DNA from: Sciurus carolinensis
Taxonomy: Eukaryota; Chordata; Mammalia; Rodentia; Sciuridae
Direction: 5' to 3'
DNA: 64,000 bases
Assembly: GCF_902686445.1 (NCBI RefSeq)
Contig: NW_025920107.1
Span: forward strand, 1,426,001 to 1,490,000
Under the pieces are notes generated by a model. It did no database searches. It had not been told where the DNA came from and saw only the letters and a program-made list of their open reading frames with translations. Positions 22,620 to 37,413 of this stretch are shown here, one piece after another. Position numbers and translations under genes: made by a program. Each line of letters opens with the position of its first letter. The first letter of the stretch is position 1.

Positions 22620-24615
22620 TTTATCTTGAATCCCACTTTATCAGGTATGAGACTAGAAATACCTGCTTGCTTATGAGATACATATGGATGATAAGTTTGT
22701 ACCATACTTTTTCCTTCAGTCTGTGGATGTCTTTGCTTATGAGATGAGACGACTGGAGACAGAATATTGTTTCTTCTTGTTTTCTAATCCAACCTACCAG
22801 CCTATGTCTTTGAAGTGATAAATTGAGTACCCTAACACTCAGCATTATTATTGGAAGATGAATTTTATTTCCTGGCATTTTGATTTATATCTAGTTTTAA
22901 AGTTGAATTAGATTTTCCTTTGATATACCATTCTTCAAGTGTAGTTTCATCCTCTGATAGTTTTCATATATGTTCTCCCTTTCTTCCTCATGAAATATTT
23001 CATTTAATACATTTTGTAGTGCCAGCTTTCTCATTGTGAATTCTTTTAACTTGTGTTTATCAAAAGTTATGAAAGGCTTTTATTTCATCCTCAAATATGA
23101 AGTTTATTTTTCCAGGGAATAGTATTCTTGGATAGCACACATTTTCTTTTGGAACTTTGTTTATATTATTTCAAGTCCTCCTAGTTTTTATGACCTGGGT
23201 TGAAAATCACCTGAAATCCAAATTGGTCTACTTCTAAGTGTGACCATATTTCTCCAGCTGCTTTAAAAATTCTGTCCTTTTTCTGTAGGTTAGGCAGAAA
23301 GGTGCCTCGAAATGTGTTTTCTGTAATTTTGTATATTTGGAGTGCTGTATGCCTCCTGTATTTGATTTTTCATCTTATTTTTAAAATTTGTGCATTTTCC
23401 TGTTATTATTTTATTGAAAATATTGTGCATTCCTTTAATTTGTACCTCTGAGTCTCTATAATGCCTAGGTTTTAACTTTTACTATTATCTCATAATTCTT
23501 GAAAATTCTGTTCATGGTCTCTTAACATTTTTTTCTCCATGTTCAAGTTTATTTTCAAGATCATGGGGCTGGGCTTGTGGTAGAGTACTTGCCTAGAAAG
23601 TGTACAGCACTGGGTTCAATTCTCAGCACCACATATAAATGAATAAAATAAAGGTATATCACACAATATTTAAAAATAAATTATGTAATTGTGTTTGTTG
23701 CCTGAAATATATCTTTCAAATGATCTAGTCTATTAGTAATGCTTTCCATTGATTTTTTTTTAATTTCTTTTAATTTTAAACAAACGGGATACATGTTGAT
23801 TCTCTGTTTGAATTTTTAACTTGGTATATTGATTCTTCCATTTCAAGTATTTCCAGTTGATTCTACTTCAAAATCCCTATCTCCTTTTCAAAGTGATCTT
23901 TCACTTCTTGTATTTTCTCTCTGATTCCACTCTTTACATCAACATTTACCTCTTAGATCATCTTATCTATTAACTTTCTATATTTCATCCCTGGCATTTC
24001 CTGCACTGCAAAGTCAATGGAGTCTACTGTGAATCATTCTGTTTTGTTGTGGAAGTTTTCCCTTGCTTCTTCATATTGTTTGTGTATCTACTCATCTATT
24101 TGAATGGATTTGAAGTAGTAGTGCTTTTACTCTGCAAGCTTTTAGTGACCTTGTATGTTTAGAATACCTCACAGATTAGGGGAGTCAAATAAAAGCAAAA
24201 ACCCTTATATATAATATATGGGATTAAATTAAGTGCTTAGTTCCTTTTATAACATCTGCAATGTTGGTTGACACAGTAAACAAAAATGGTGAGCTCAGCA
24301 ATTTCAGTAAAAACAATAGGTTCTCATAAATTATGTCTGTCATAAACTCAAACAATAGGTATTATTTATGAATTTCTGTGTATTAACTGTTGCTATAGCA
24401 TTAGTGGTAGGGTCTGACATTTTATAAATCAGTGGTAAGAGAAATTAAAAATAGAGTTAAGAGGAAAGAAGAGATCACAGGGTAGAAAAGGCTTGCAATT
24501 TCAAAAGTTGAACAGGGCTGATGCAGAGGCAGCATAGGATGTGTTGTTTATGAGGGGGAGGAGAAGAAATAGAGGTATAAGAAAAGCAATAGTGAAAGAG
24601 CAATGAGTTTGTCTT
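22620..24615 (-). mobile_element. 5' half of an L1 (endonuclease part of ORF2, ORF1, probable 5' UTR)
   Basis: 22620-23560 corresponds to 30740-31480 of the longer L1, covering the start of ORF2 and the ORF1/ORF2 junction. 23691-24180 continues into ORF1 on the minus strand. 24180-24615 is probably the 5' UTR by position (inference). A SINE at 23566-23690 interrupts it. All frames are broken. Confidence 0.7.
23566..23690 (+). repeat. Sciurid tRNA-type SINE
   Basis: GGGGCTGGGCTTGTGGTAGA ... GGGTTCAATTCTCAGCACC and a tail with AATAAAATAAAGG. Same family as 15003-15140, here in the plus orientation inside an antisense L1. Confidence 0.85.
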
Positions 24616-24619
24616 TTAT

Positions 24620-25960
24620 TGGTTTGTCTTCTATTTTTAGATTTTTAAATTAGTGAATTATACATAAAATTGAAATTCACTGTGCTTTTTTCATTTATGT
24701 ACATGAGAGAGTTTTGTTTGTTTCATTCTACTGTTTATCCCTACCTTTTTCCCCTTTCCCTTCCCTATAACCTGTTCCTTTACTCCACAGATGTCTCTTC
24801 TATTTTCATTAAATTTCCCCTTTTTCCATTATTTGGTCAAGCATTCACATATGAGGGGAAACATTTGACCCTTGACTTTCTGAGTCTGGTTTATTTCACA
24901 TAAAATTGTGATCTTCGGTTTCATCAATTTTTCATCAAGCGCTATCATTTTATTCTTCTGTATGACTAAGTAAAACTCCATTGTTTATACACACCATATT
25001 TTCTTTATCCATTATTCTGTTGATGGGTATGTGGGCTGCTTTTGGAATTTTTATTGTGAATTGTGTTGCTTTAAACACTGAAGTGGGTGTGTCTTTATAG
25101 TATGCTGATTTTAGATCTTTAGATATATACAGAGGAGTGGAACAACTGGGTGCACTATAACTTTCTATTCTTCTGTGTGTTCATATAGAAACATAGGAAA
25201 GTTATGTCTGATTCATTCTACTGTCATCCTTATTCCTATCCCCTCCTTTCCCTTCATTCTCCTTTATCTAATCCAATAAACTCCTATACTTTGCTTCCCC
25301 CTGATATGTGGATCCCTCACATTATTCACATTATTCTTGGTAATTACTATTGTGAGTGGAAGGAGATAAAATTTTGATGTAGTTCTTTTGGAATGTAGTA
25401 GTTTTATTGAAGTATAGGAAAAGAGCAAGGGGACAATAATAATAGACTTTCTCCTCCATGCAGTTTTGATGTGCATTTTCCTGATTGCTGGAGATGTTGA
25501 ACATTTTTTCATATATATGTTGGCCATTTGTATTTCTTCTCATGAGCAATGTGTGTTTAGATTTTTTTCCCTTTCAGTAATTGGGGGAGTTCATGGTGTT
25601 TCCAGTTCTTTATATATTCTCTATATTAATTTCCTATATGAGGAAAAGGTGAAAAAGATTTTCTTCCATTGTTAGGCTCTTTATTCACATTTTTGTTTTC
25701 TTTGTGTTGAGAAGTTTTTAAATTTTATTTCATCCTACTTATTGATTCTTAGCTTTATTTCTTGTGTGGAAGTTTATGCATTTGTCAATATATTGGAGTG
25801 TTGGACCTACATTTTCTTGAAGCAATTGCAGTTTCTGGTTTCATTTTTAAGTCTTTGATCCACTTGGTGTTGGCTTTTGTGCAGGGTGAGAAATAGTAAT
25901 CAAGTTTTTGGGTGTTTTTTCTACATATGGATATCCTGCTTTCATAGCATCATTTCTTTT
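24620..25960 (-). mobile_element. Stacked L1 fragments (3' ends and ORF2)
   Basis: 24620-25170 is an L1 3' end with the end of ORF2. About 25170-25325 restarts with a second 3' UTR. 25325-25960 continues in ORF2, matching 27740-28290 of the longer L1. Repeated restarts of the 3' UTR show serial insertion of truncated L1 copies in the same orientation. Confidence 0.75.
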
Positions 25961-26650
25961 TTTTAAATTTTATTATTATTATTTTATTTAGCTTTTAATT
26001 TTTCACAGACTGCCTTTTGATTCATTGTACATAAATGGAGTTCATCATTTTGTTTCTATGGTTGTACAAAATGTAGATTCATACAATTCGTGTAATCATA
26101 CATGTACATAGGGAACGATGTTTGTCTTATTCCACCATTTTTATACCCCCTCCCTCTCATTTCCTTCTATATATTCTAACGTTCCACCATTATTCTCTCA
26201 TTCCTCACACCCCACTCCTGTTATATATCATTATCCACTTATCAGAGAAAACATTCAGTCTTTGGTGTTTTGGGCTTGGCTTATTTCACTTAGCATGATA
26301 TTCTCCAATTCTATCCATTTATTTGCAAATGCCACAATATTATTCTTTATGGCTGAATAGTATTCCATTATGTATGTATATCAGAGTTTCTTTATCCATT
26401 CATCTGTTGAAGAGCATCTAGGTTGGTTCCACAATCTAGCTGTTGTGAACTGAGCTGCTATAAACATTGTTGTGGTTGTGTTACTATAGTTTGCTGATTT
26501 TAGGTCCTTTGGGTATAAACTAAGGAGTGGGATAACTGAGTCAAAATGTAGGTCCATTCCAAATTTTCTTAGGATTCTCCATACTGCTTTCTAGAGTGAC
26601 TGCACCATTTCTTAAAAGTCTCTTTTCTCCAACATATATTTTTGGTAGTT
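25961..26650 (-). mobile_element. L1 3' end, comparatively well preserved
   Basis: A T-rich start (the poly-A tail reversed), a 3' UTR resembling the sciurid L1 type, then the ORF2 end up to about 26650. It inserted into the older L1 to its left. Confidence 0.8.
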
Positions 26651-27060
26651 TCATCACATGTCAGGTCACTGTATCTATGTGGATTTGTCTGTGTTTTCTA
26701 TTCCATTGGTTATATATATGTCTTATATATATATAAATTTATATGTATATATTTATATATATGTATTTATTTATATGTATTTACATATAACTTTATATAT
26801 GTAAATGAATATATATATATATATAAATTATTTTTTGGTACTGGTGATTGAACATAGAAATGATTTGCCAATTAGCTATGTATACTACTAACCAGTTTTA
26901 AATGATTTCCATATTTTTATTAGTACATTATAGGTTTACATAATGATGAGATTTATTGTTACATATTAATATATGCATTCAATATAAAAATACACAACAT
27001 CATTTCCCAGTGTTTTTCTTTTCTTTTCCCTCCCTCCCCCAGGTTCCTTTCTTCTTTTTT
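26651..27060. repeat. AT-rich microsatellite, ID remnant and L1 3'-UTR piece
   Basis: 26715-26830 is a TATATG/TATTTA-rich low-complexity run, read as a 69-codon frame only by chance. 26832-26895 is a decayed antisense ID element. 26900-27060 resembles an L1 3' UTR in antisense. Confidence 0.6.
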
Positions 27061-29133
27061 ATTTGTTCTTTTCAGATATACATGACAGTTTAGTATATTC
27101 TGAGATATTATTCATGCATGTAATACAGTTTATTCTAATTAGGATCCTATTCTTGTGGTTGTACATGATGTAGAATTTCAATGGTCATGCATTCATATGT
27201 GAAAATAGGACAGTTATATAAAATTTATTTTAATGTCTTTCCTATTCCCATGCCACTCCCTTATATTTTTTCCTCTTTGTCTAATCCAATGAACTTCTGT
27301 TTTTCCCTCCCATCCCCTTATTTTATGTTAGCATCCACATATCAGAGACATTATGTGGCCTATGATTTTTTGGGACTGACTTATTTCACTTAGCATGATA
27401 GTGATTCATCCATTTACCAGGAAATGGCATAATCTCTTTCTTCTTTATAGATGAGTAACATTTCATTGTGTATACTTACCATAGCATCTTTCTCCACTTA
27501 TCTGTTGAGGGACACCAAGTTTGTTTCCATAGCTTTCCTTTTGTGAAGTGAGCTCCATCACTCTAGTATGCTGATTTTTTTTTTTTTTATGTCTACTGAG
27601 GAGTGGAATAGCTGGGTCAAATGGTGGTTCCATTCCGTATTTTCTGAGCAATGTCCATATAGCTTTCCAGAATGGTTTCACCAATTTGCAGTACCACTAG
27701 CAATGTAAGAGTGAACATTTTTTCCCACATTCTCACAAACATTTAGTATTGTATTCTTGATAATTGCCATTCTGACTGGAATGGGATGGGATCTCAGTAG
27801 TTTTAATTTGCATTCATCTAAATGCTAAAGACATTAAACCTTTTCTCATATATTTGTTGACCATTTGTATTTCTTCTTTGAAGTGCTTGCTAAGTTTCTT
27901 TGCCCATTTATTGATTTTTTTGGTGTTAAGTTTTTTGAGTCTTTATATATTCTAGATATTAATGCTGTGTCTGTAGTAAACGTGGCAAAGATTTGACTGT
28001 AGACTTTCTTTTCACATTCTTGTTTTCTTTGCTGTGATGAAGATTTTTAGTTTGATGCCATCCCATTTATTCTTTCTTTATTTTACTTTCAGTGCTTTAG
28101 AAATCTTGTTGAGGAAGTTGGTTCCTAAGCCAACATGGTGGACAGTTTGGCCTATATCTTTGGCTAGTAGGCAAAGAATCTCTGATCTAATGTCTAAGTC
28201 CTTGACACATGTTGAGTTGAGTTTTGTGCAGGTTGAGGAATAAGGCTTAAATTTTATTGTAGTACACAAGGATTTTCAGTTATCCCAGCACAATATGTTG
28301 AAGAGTCTATCTTTATCCAGTATATGTTTTTGTCACCTTTGTCTATTATGAGATAACTGCATATATATAGGTTTTTCTCTGTGTCTACTATTCTGATCCA
28401 TTTGTCTTCATGTCTGTTTTTGTGCCAATACCATGCTGTTTTTTACTACTCTAGCTCTGTAGTATAACTTAATGTCTGATGTTGTGATGCCTCCTGCTTC
28501 AGTTTTCTAACTAAAGCTTGCTTTAGTTATTTAGGGCCTCTTGTTTTTCCAAATAAATTTCAAAATTGCTTCTTCTATTTCTATGAAGAAAATCATTGAA
28601 ATTTTTATAGCAGTTGCATTAAATCTGTATAATGCTTTTGGTAGTGTATCATTGTGACATTAATTCTTCCTATCCAAGACCATGGGAGATCTTTCAATCT
28701 TCTTAAGTCTTTTTTACTTTCTTTATTGTTCTATAGATTTCATTGTAGAGGTATTTTGATTCTTGTTAGATTTATTTCCAAGTATTTTTTGAGGCTATTG
28801 TGAATGACTAGTGTCCTAATTTTGCTTTTAGCTGATTCATCAAGGGTGTATAGGAACACAATTGATTTATGGCATTAATTTTATATCCTGCTACTTTTCT
28901 GTATTTGTTAATGGATTCTAGAAGTGCTCTGGTGGAGTTTTTTGAGTCTTCTAAATTTAGAACCATGGCATTGGCAAATAGGGATAGTTTTCCTATTCAT
29001 ATCCCTTTAATTTCTTTCTTTTGTTTAATTGCTCTGGCTAGGCTTTCAAAGACTATGTTGAATAGAAGTGGTAAAAAAGTGCATTCTTGTCTTGTTCCAG
29101 TTTCTATCAGGAATAGTTTCAATTTTTTTCCAT

Positions 29134-29364
29134 TTATAATGATAGTGATTTTGGTTTAGCATATGTAATATTTACAATGTTGAGGAATATTTCTAATGTT
29201 TTTGGTGTTTTAAGCATGAATAGATGCTGAATTTTGTGGAATGCTTTTTCTGCATCTATTGTGATAATTATGTAATTTTTATATTTAAATCTGTTGATGT
29301 GATGAATTATGTGTATTGATTTCTGTATGTTAAACCATTCTTGCATTCCTGGCACAAACCTCAC
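29134..29364 (-). pseudogene. L1 ORF2 reverse-transcriptase fragment
   Basis: The frame contains IHHINRFKYKNYIIITIDAE followed by KAFHKIQHLF. This is the L1 reverse-transcriptase segment with the first catalytic aspartate (IDAEKAF). The Asp usually found after KAF is His here. The frame ends in stops on both sides. Confidence 0.85.
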
Positions 29365-30784
29365 TAGATCATGGTGCTCTATCTTTTTAGTATGTTCTTT
29401 GCCAGTATTTTATTTACAATTTTTGCATTTATGTTCATCAGAATAATTGGTCTTTCTTTCCTTGCTGTATCTTTACCTGGTTTTGTTATCAGGGTGATAC
29501 TAGTTTCATAGAATGAGTTTGGAAGTGTTTTCTCCATTTCTATTTTATTTAATAATTTAAGAAATATTAATGTAACACATTCTATGAAGGTCTGGAAAAA
29601 CTTGGCTAAGTATCTATCCAGTCCTGGGATTTTCTTTGTGGTAGGTTTTTGATGGCATCTTCAATTTCATTGCTTGAAATTGTTCTGTTTATATTTTCTG
29701 TGACCTCCTTCATTAATTTGGATAGTTCATATTTCTCTAGAAATTTTTTGATGATTAATGATTTTCTATCTTATTAAAGTATAGATTTTCAATATAGTTT
29801 CTATCATCTGAGTTTCAGTAGTGTCTGTGATGATACTTTATTTTCATTATGAATTTAGTATTTGAATTTTCTCTCTTTCTTCATTAGCATAACTAAGGGT
29901 TTATCAAATTTATTAATTTGCTCAAAGAATCAACTTTTTATTGACTTTTTGAATTTTATTTGTTTCAATTTCATTGATTTCAGCACTGATTTTAGTTATT
30001 TCCTGTCTTCTACTGTTTTGGGAGTTGATTTGTTCTTCTTTTTCTTAGACTTTTAGATGTAATACTAGGTTAATTACTTGGTGATTTTCTATTTTTTTAT
30101 TGAATGAGCTCAGTGTGATAATATTTCCTCTTAGAACTGCCTTCAGAGTGTCCCAGAGATTTTGGAATGTTCCATCACTATTCTCATTTACCTCTAAGTA
30201 TTTTTTTAACTTCATCTCTCATTTCTTCAGTTTTCCATTAGCCATTCATTATTATTCATTATCTACTTGTTAGGTAGGTTCTATTTTTTATTTATCATTG
30301 ATTTCTAATTTCATTTTATTATTATCTGATGTAATACAAGATATTATTTCTAATTTTTGTATTTACAAAGAGTTGTTTTGTGGCCTAAAATATAATATGG
30401 TCTATTTTAGTGAAGGATCCTTGTGTTTCTGAGAAGAAAGTGTATTCAGTCATTGATGTATAAAATATTCTATATATGTTGGTTATATCTAGATTATTAA
30501 TTATATTTTTTATTTCCAAACCTTCTTTAGGTTTTGGTTGGAAGATCTATCAATTGGTGATAGACACGTATTAAAGTCACCCAGTATTATTGTGTTGTGG
30601 TCTGTTTAATTCTTGAAATTGTGAAGAAATTCTTTGATGTATGTAGATACTCCATTGTTTAAATATTTGTAATTGTTATGTCCTATTGATGTCTAATTCC
30701 CTAAAGCAGAATAAAATGACCTTCTTCATTCATTTTGATTAACCTTGGCTTTGAGTCCACTTCATCTGACATAAGGATATATAT

Positions 30785-30786
30785 AA

Positions 30787-30832
<46 letters not shown>
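30785..30832 (+). repeat. (AT)n microsatellite in L1
   Basis: About 24 AT units, inside the endonuclease part of the long L1. Confidence 0.9.
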
Positions 30833-30837
<5 letters not shown>

Positions 30838-31480
30838 CCTCTTTGTATAACAGTTCCATGTAAATAATATTTTTTCTATCATTTTACCTTTAATCTTTTC
30901 CTATGAGGTAAGCCTCTTGGAGACAGCATATTTTGGGGTCTTTGCTTTTAATCCAATCAGTCTATGTCTTTTAACTGATGAGTTACACCATTTAAATTCA
31001 ATGTTATTCAGATATGACTTTATTTTCTATTATTTGAGTTATTTCTTTTTTATCTGAATTAGTTTCTGCTTTGATTAACTATTCTTCTAGTGTTGTTCTT
31101 CCCTTCATTGGTTTCTACTTCTTCATGAAATATCTTATTGTCTGTTTTGTATTGTAGGTTTTCTAGTTGTCAGTGCTTTTAACTTTTGTTTAATATGGAT
31201 GGTTTTTATTTCATTATAAATTCTGAAACTTAATTATTCTGAAAATAGTATCTTTGGTTGGCATCAATTTTCTTTCAGAGCTTGGTATTTCAAGACCTCC
31301 TATCATTGAGGGTCTGAGATGAGAAATAAACTGAGATCAAATTTGTTTCCCTCTAAAGGTTACCTGTAATTTTCTCTGAAAGTATTTACAATTCTATTCT
31401 TATTCTGTATGTTAAGCATTTTCATAATAATTTGTCTTTGTGTGGGTCTCTTGTAATTTTGTATATTTGGGTCCTTTTGT

Positions 31481-32050
31481 TTTTAGATGCATTTAATGAG
31501 TCAAAGTGTCTCTGATTCAGCTAGGACAGACTGTCCCTCCAGTCTCATGATTTTTCACTTTAAGCCTCAGATAGAAACAGTATTACCACTGCTTGAGTTC
31601 TGGATAACTGAACCAGGAGAAATGCTGTCTTACTCTAATCCACCAACTTGTGCCTCCCCTTTCACATTTTATTTTGAGACCTAATCTTGGTAAATTGCCA
31701 AGTCTAACTTGGAACTTTAAATCCTCCTGCTTCAATTTCCTCAGTTGCTGGAATTAAAGGTCTGCACCACTACACCACCTTCTAACAATAATTCTTAAAA
31801 AGTTTTCTAAGTTTCATAAACTTTTGATGTTTTCTGCAAGATTCTTGATTTTTCAGTCTGTGCTGAACCACATTAACACCCAATGACTTCCAATGGTGCA
31901 ATGAACAGAAAGTCAACACAGGCTAGTCATGTTGAAGAAGATGGCCTCTTAAAGAATATTGTTCTGCCTCAGGCCTCACCACCACAACCTACCATCCAGT
32001 ACCTGTGTGTCAGCCAGAAAAAGAATAACATATACTGACTGACATATATT
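31481..32050. other. Upstream of the L1; B1-like SINE inside
   Basis: 31655-31785 is a reverse B1-like SINE half (TTTTGAGACCTAATCTTGG, CTTCAATTTCCTCAGTTGCT). The rest may be L1 5' sequence or unique; I cannot assign it. Confidence 0.45.
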
Positions 32051-32340
32051 TAGAAACCTTGCATACCTTGGATGAAACTCACTTGATCATGGTGCATTAT
32101 CTTCTTAATGTTTTGCAATGTCATTCAACAATAATTTATCAAACATTTTTACATCTATGTTTGTCAGGAATATTGTTCTGAAATTTTGTTTCCTTGATAT
32201 CCCTTTGGTTTTGGTATCAGGGTGGTACTTGCTTCATACAATAAATTTGACAGTGTTTTCTGATGATCTGTTTCATGAAATCATTGGAGAAGAATTGGCA
32301 TTAGTTATTCTTTAAAGGTCTGATGGAGCTTGAATGAGAA
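32051..32340 (-). mobile_element. L1 ORF2 fragment
   Basis: Antisense piece matching 29330-29600 of the long L1 (shared TGATCATGGTGC and GGTATCAGGGTG anchors). It is a second, short reverse-transcriptase-region fragment. Confidence 0.8.
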
Positions 32341-32379
32341 TCCTTTAGCTATTTTGTTTTTCTTAACCTCAGCTTTCTT

Positions 32380-33310
32380 GATACTTATTACTTTATGCTG
32401 ATAACATTCCTCCTTTTAGTGAACTTTGAGCACTTCTAGAGAAAATCATACAAAAGGAGGGCAGTTTGGAATTATTAATGACAAAACTCAAATGGTAACT
32501 TCACATTGACTGGGCAGTGTTTGTTTTTATAAGGCAATGTCCAGTTCCATGGATCACCTGCCTTATACACATCCCCCACACATGCACAGACAACTTTGCT
32601 ATGTTCTTTTCATGATCTAGCCTCAAACATTATAAGTTCTTTAAATTGTCATTAGATCAATCATCAGAAATTCCATCTTCATGAATCTTCAGATCTCAGT
32701 TCTGTTAACTTTAATTTGTTTATAATCAGATGTCAGCCAGAGAAGGTATCCACAAAACTTGGGTTCCCCACCCTCAGGTTTTCTCCTTTCTTCATTACTC
32801 CTCACTTTGCATTACCTAGGAAATATATCTGTTTTGTACATCTGCATGCAGCCAGACCACAAGTTTTTGTTAAGATATTTTTACTCCTCCACCTTGGGGC
32901 CTGTATTCATAAAAAATGATGAAAGAAAACCTGTGCCCAGTCCAGTCCAGTTCTATGACCTGATTTAGTCACTCTTTAATTCCTTTGGGTAGGATTCCTT
33001 TTGTTCCTTTATCCAGAGTTCACAATTGTTGTTTCTGCTTATGTGCTAGGGATAGGAAAGAAGAGGGTCAGCCACACTAAGAAGTAAGTTTATAGAGCTC
33101 TCTTTTTATATTCAAATGGTATAAAAATCCATAAAACTTCTTGTGGAAATTAAACACATATGATACCCCAAACTTCTTGGTATTATGTTACAAAACCCTA
33201 ATGCCCTGTCCTTTCTTTTTCTTCCTGTTTTTCTAATTAGATACATTCCTCACATAAATCCATTCTCATTTTTATTGGAATTCACTTTGCCAGATGTTCC
33301 ATCTCTTGAA
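32380..33310. repeat. Old dispersed duplication, copy 2
   Basis: Paralogue of 12450-13520 in the same orientation. Frames at 32716-33373 differ from anything in copy 1 and are taken as chance. Confidence 0.65.
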
Positions 33311-34640
33311 ATCTGCCTCCCCACAGGAACACATCTTCTCTTCCTTGGCAAGGCAAAAAGGGCTTCCCCTTAGTCACCCTTGCTGAGCTCCTCCATGTCT
33401 GTGGCCAGCAGTTGCCATACAGTTTATGTTCTTTTCCAGTTATCAGGGAAAGTATAGACTGCAGAAATGGTATGTCCCACTGTCAGACAAAGAGAAGGAA
33501 GAAAATTATAAGAATTTGTCCAGTCCAATTATAAAGGAAACCTAAAATGATCAGTTTCCTTCAGTGGTTTACAAAAAATATGCTAGTCTCTTTTATTCTG
33601 TGCTACTGAAGATCAGAACAATGAAGTAATTTCCCTGGAAATAATCCATTGTTTTGTGTAATTACATGTCAAGTATTTTGGCAGTGTTTGTGTGTGAATT
33701 TGATATCTTTCATTTTGAGAAGGCCTATATTATTTTGAATGAGTTTCTTTTGGTAGGAAAACTTTGAGAAATATCCAAAAAAATGTTCTTAAAGCAGTGT
33801 AGCAGGCTGATCTACTATAAGAGACAGAGCATGAATATTATAATGTTCTTTGCCCTAAATGACTACTCATCAAATATGCAGAATTTCTCAGAGAAAATAG
33901 AGAGCTGATATACTTATGAAAGAAAATATCCTCAGCTTGGTGACTATATTCTTAAATAATAATAGACTATTTCAAAACTAATACCATTACAATTGTATGT
34001 TTTCCTTTTTTGAATTTCTATTTCCTGTATTATATCATTTTATATATGATCTTGATATTACTTGTTCACAAATGATTTAAATTCCTTTGACAGGGTATGA
34101 CATGTGAATGTTTTGAATAATAGTTCATCTTTAACACATGCATGTTACAATTAATGAAGCATCTATAATTATTTTATAAGAGAAAATATAGCATTCATTA
34201 TTGTTTACCAAAGAGACTTTGACTAAAGTACTCTGTTAAAATAAATAATGCCATAATATTTCATGTGGTTCAGTCTTCAAACGTTGAAGGGGAATAAAAA
34301 AGAAAAGCAAAACTATAGTTGGATTGTCTTCCAGACCTAGTTAGAATGTTTTAATGTATCTCATAAAAGGGTATGTGGAGATAATATAAGAAAGTAAAAT
34401 TAATATATATCTGTATATAATATTTAAGGTTAAACATTCAGTTAAGAAATTTTGTAGAACCACAATTATTGAATCACATTTGTGCTGAATAATGATATTG
34501 ATCAATATCTTTAAGAATTATCAGAAAGCTGTGTCAGAAATGTTTCTTCTGCACTATATATTGCTCAGTGATACCCTTTCCATATATCAATATTGATCTT
34601 ATTTGTATAGTTCAAAATTTCTAAGACTATTTCAATATAA
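33311..34640. other. Nothing recognised
   Basis: 1.3 kb of unique AT-rich sequence. Weak similarity to 13520-13900 may mark the tail of the old duplication. Confidence 0.45.
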
Positions 34641-34857
34641 ATGTTTATATGTGTGTGTGTATATATTATATATTTTTTATATATTTTATATTATATATTT
34701 ATATATAATATATATTATATATTATTATATTATATATTTTATATTTTTATATAAAAAATATATCTATATATTTTTTTTGCCATGCTAGGGACTGAACCCA
34801 GGGCCTTGTGCTTCATAGGCAAGTACTCTACAAACTGAGCTATATTCCCAGCCCTAT
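34641..34857 (-). repeat. TATA-rich microsatellite and ID SINE, antisense
   Basis: 34650-34768 is TA/TTATA low-complexity sequence. 34769-34857 is a reversed ID element with T-run, GACTGAACCCAGGGCC and CAAACTGAGCTATATTCCC. Confidence 0.85.
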
Positions 34858-34938
34858 ATTTTTAAATAAAATACATTTTTTGGATTGTTTTTCACACCAC
34901 AACCACTCTGGAAAAATAAATAAGGATATCTTATAATT

Positions 34939-35090
34939 AAAACCTGCAGTGGACAGATTGAGACAAACATCATTACCTTATGTACATGTATGATTACACA
35001 AATGGTATGAGTTTACTTCATGTACAACCAGAGAAATAAGTTTTATCCCATTTGTTTATAATGAATCAAAAAAAAAAAAAACCTGCAGTG
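34939..35090 (+). mobile_element. Very short 5'-truncated L1 3' end with target-site duplications
   Basis: The direct repeat AACCTGCAGTG at 34941-34951 and 35080-35090 flanks 128 bp that end in an A-run (about 35068-35080). The insert (TGTACATGTATGATTACACA, ATGTACAACCAGAGAAATAA) matches the type of L1 3' UTR in this genome. This is a textbook target-primed insertion that kept only the last part of the 3' UTR. Confidence 0.85.
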
Positions 35091-37003
<1,913 letters not shown>

Positions 37004-37009
37004 AAGCAT

Positions 37010-37408
37010 TGTAAGGAATCTGGTCTCCCAACCACCTGTCAATCTGCATTCCGCCCACCTCTCCCATTAACCCAGCCTCCCAACCTGTCAATCTGCGTTA
37101 TGCCAGCCTCTCCCATTATAGGAATTTCCAGCTTACATTGCCGTAATCTTCCTGCCTCCCATATTACGTTCTAATATGTCATTGGTCCATCAGTCAATCT
37201 GTAATAATTCTCCTCCGTGATTGGTTCCTCCCAGCCCGGGAAATTTTGATATCTGAGAAGAAACTATGCACCATGTTCTTCTTTTCCTTCTTCCCTTTTC
37301 CCAGAGTGGATGTGAATCATCTGCATAAAATAAAAGTTCCTCCTGTGAGACCTGTGTCTGCGGAGCATTTTTCTGGGAGTTATCGATGAACCAAAAATTC
37401 CCCTCACA
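37010..37408 (+). mobile_element. Solo LTR of the class II retrovirus family
   Basis: A 399-bp LTR from TGTAAGG to CCCTCACA, matching the LTRs at 1-331 and 4193-4597 but in the plus orientation. It is flanked by AAGCAT at 37004-37009 and (A)AGCAT ending at 37413, a 5-6-bp target duplication that fits a class II element. U3 shows the same two-copy repeat with CTGTCAATCTGC; CCAAT motifs and AATAAAAG follow. Internal sequence was lost by LTR-LTR recombination. Confidence 0.9.
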
Positions 37409-37413
37409 AGCAT

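Larger units (their letters stand above)
27061..31480 (-). mobile_element. Long degenerate L1 (3' UTR through ORF1)
   Basis: About 4.4 kb of continuous antisense L1. On the minus strand the order is ORF1 end and start of ORF2 (about 31480-30500, endonuclease), reverse transcriptase (about 29364-29134) and the C-terminal part (27684-27463, with YGMEPPFDPAIPLL). All frames are broken by stops and shifts, so it cannot move itself. It is the reference copy for the other L1 fragments between 16 and 32 kb. Confidence 0.9.
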
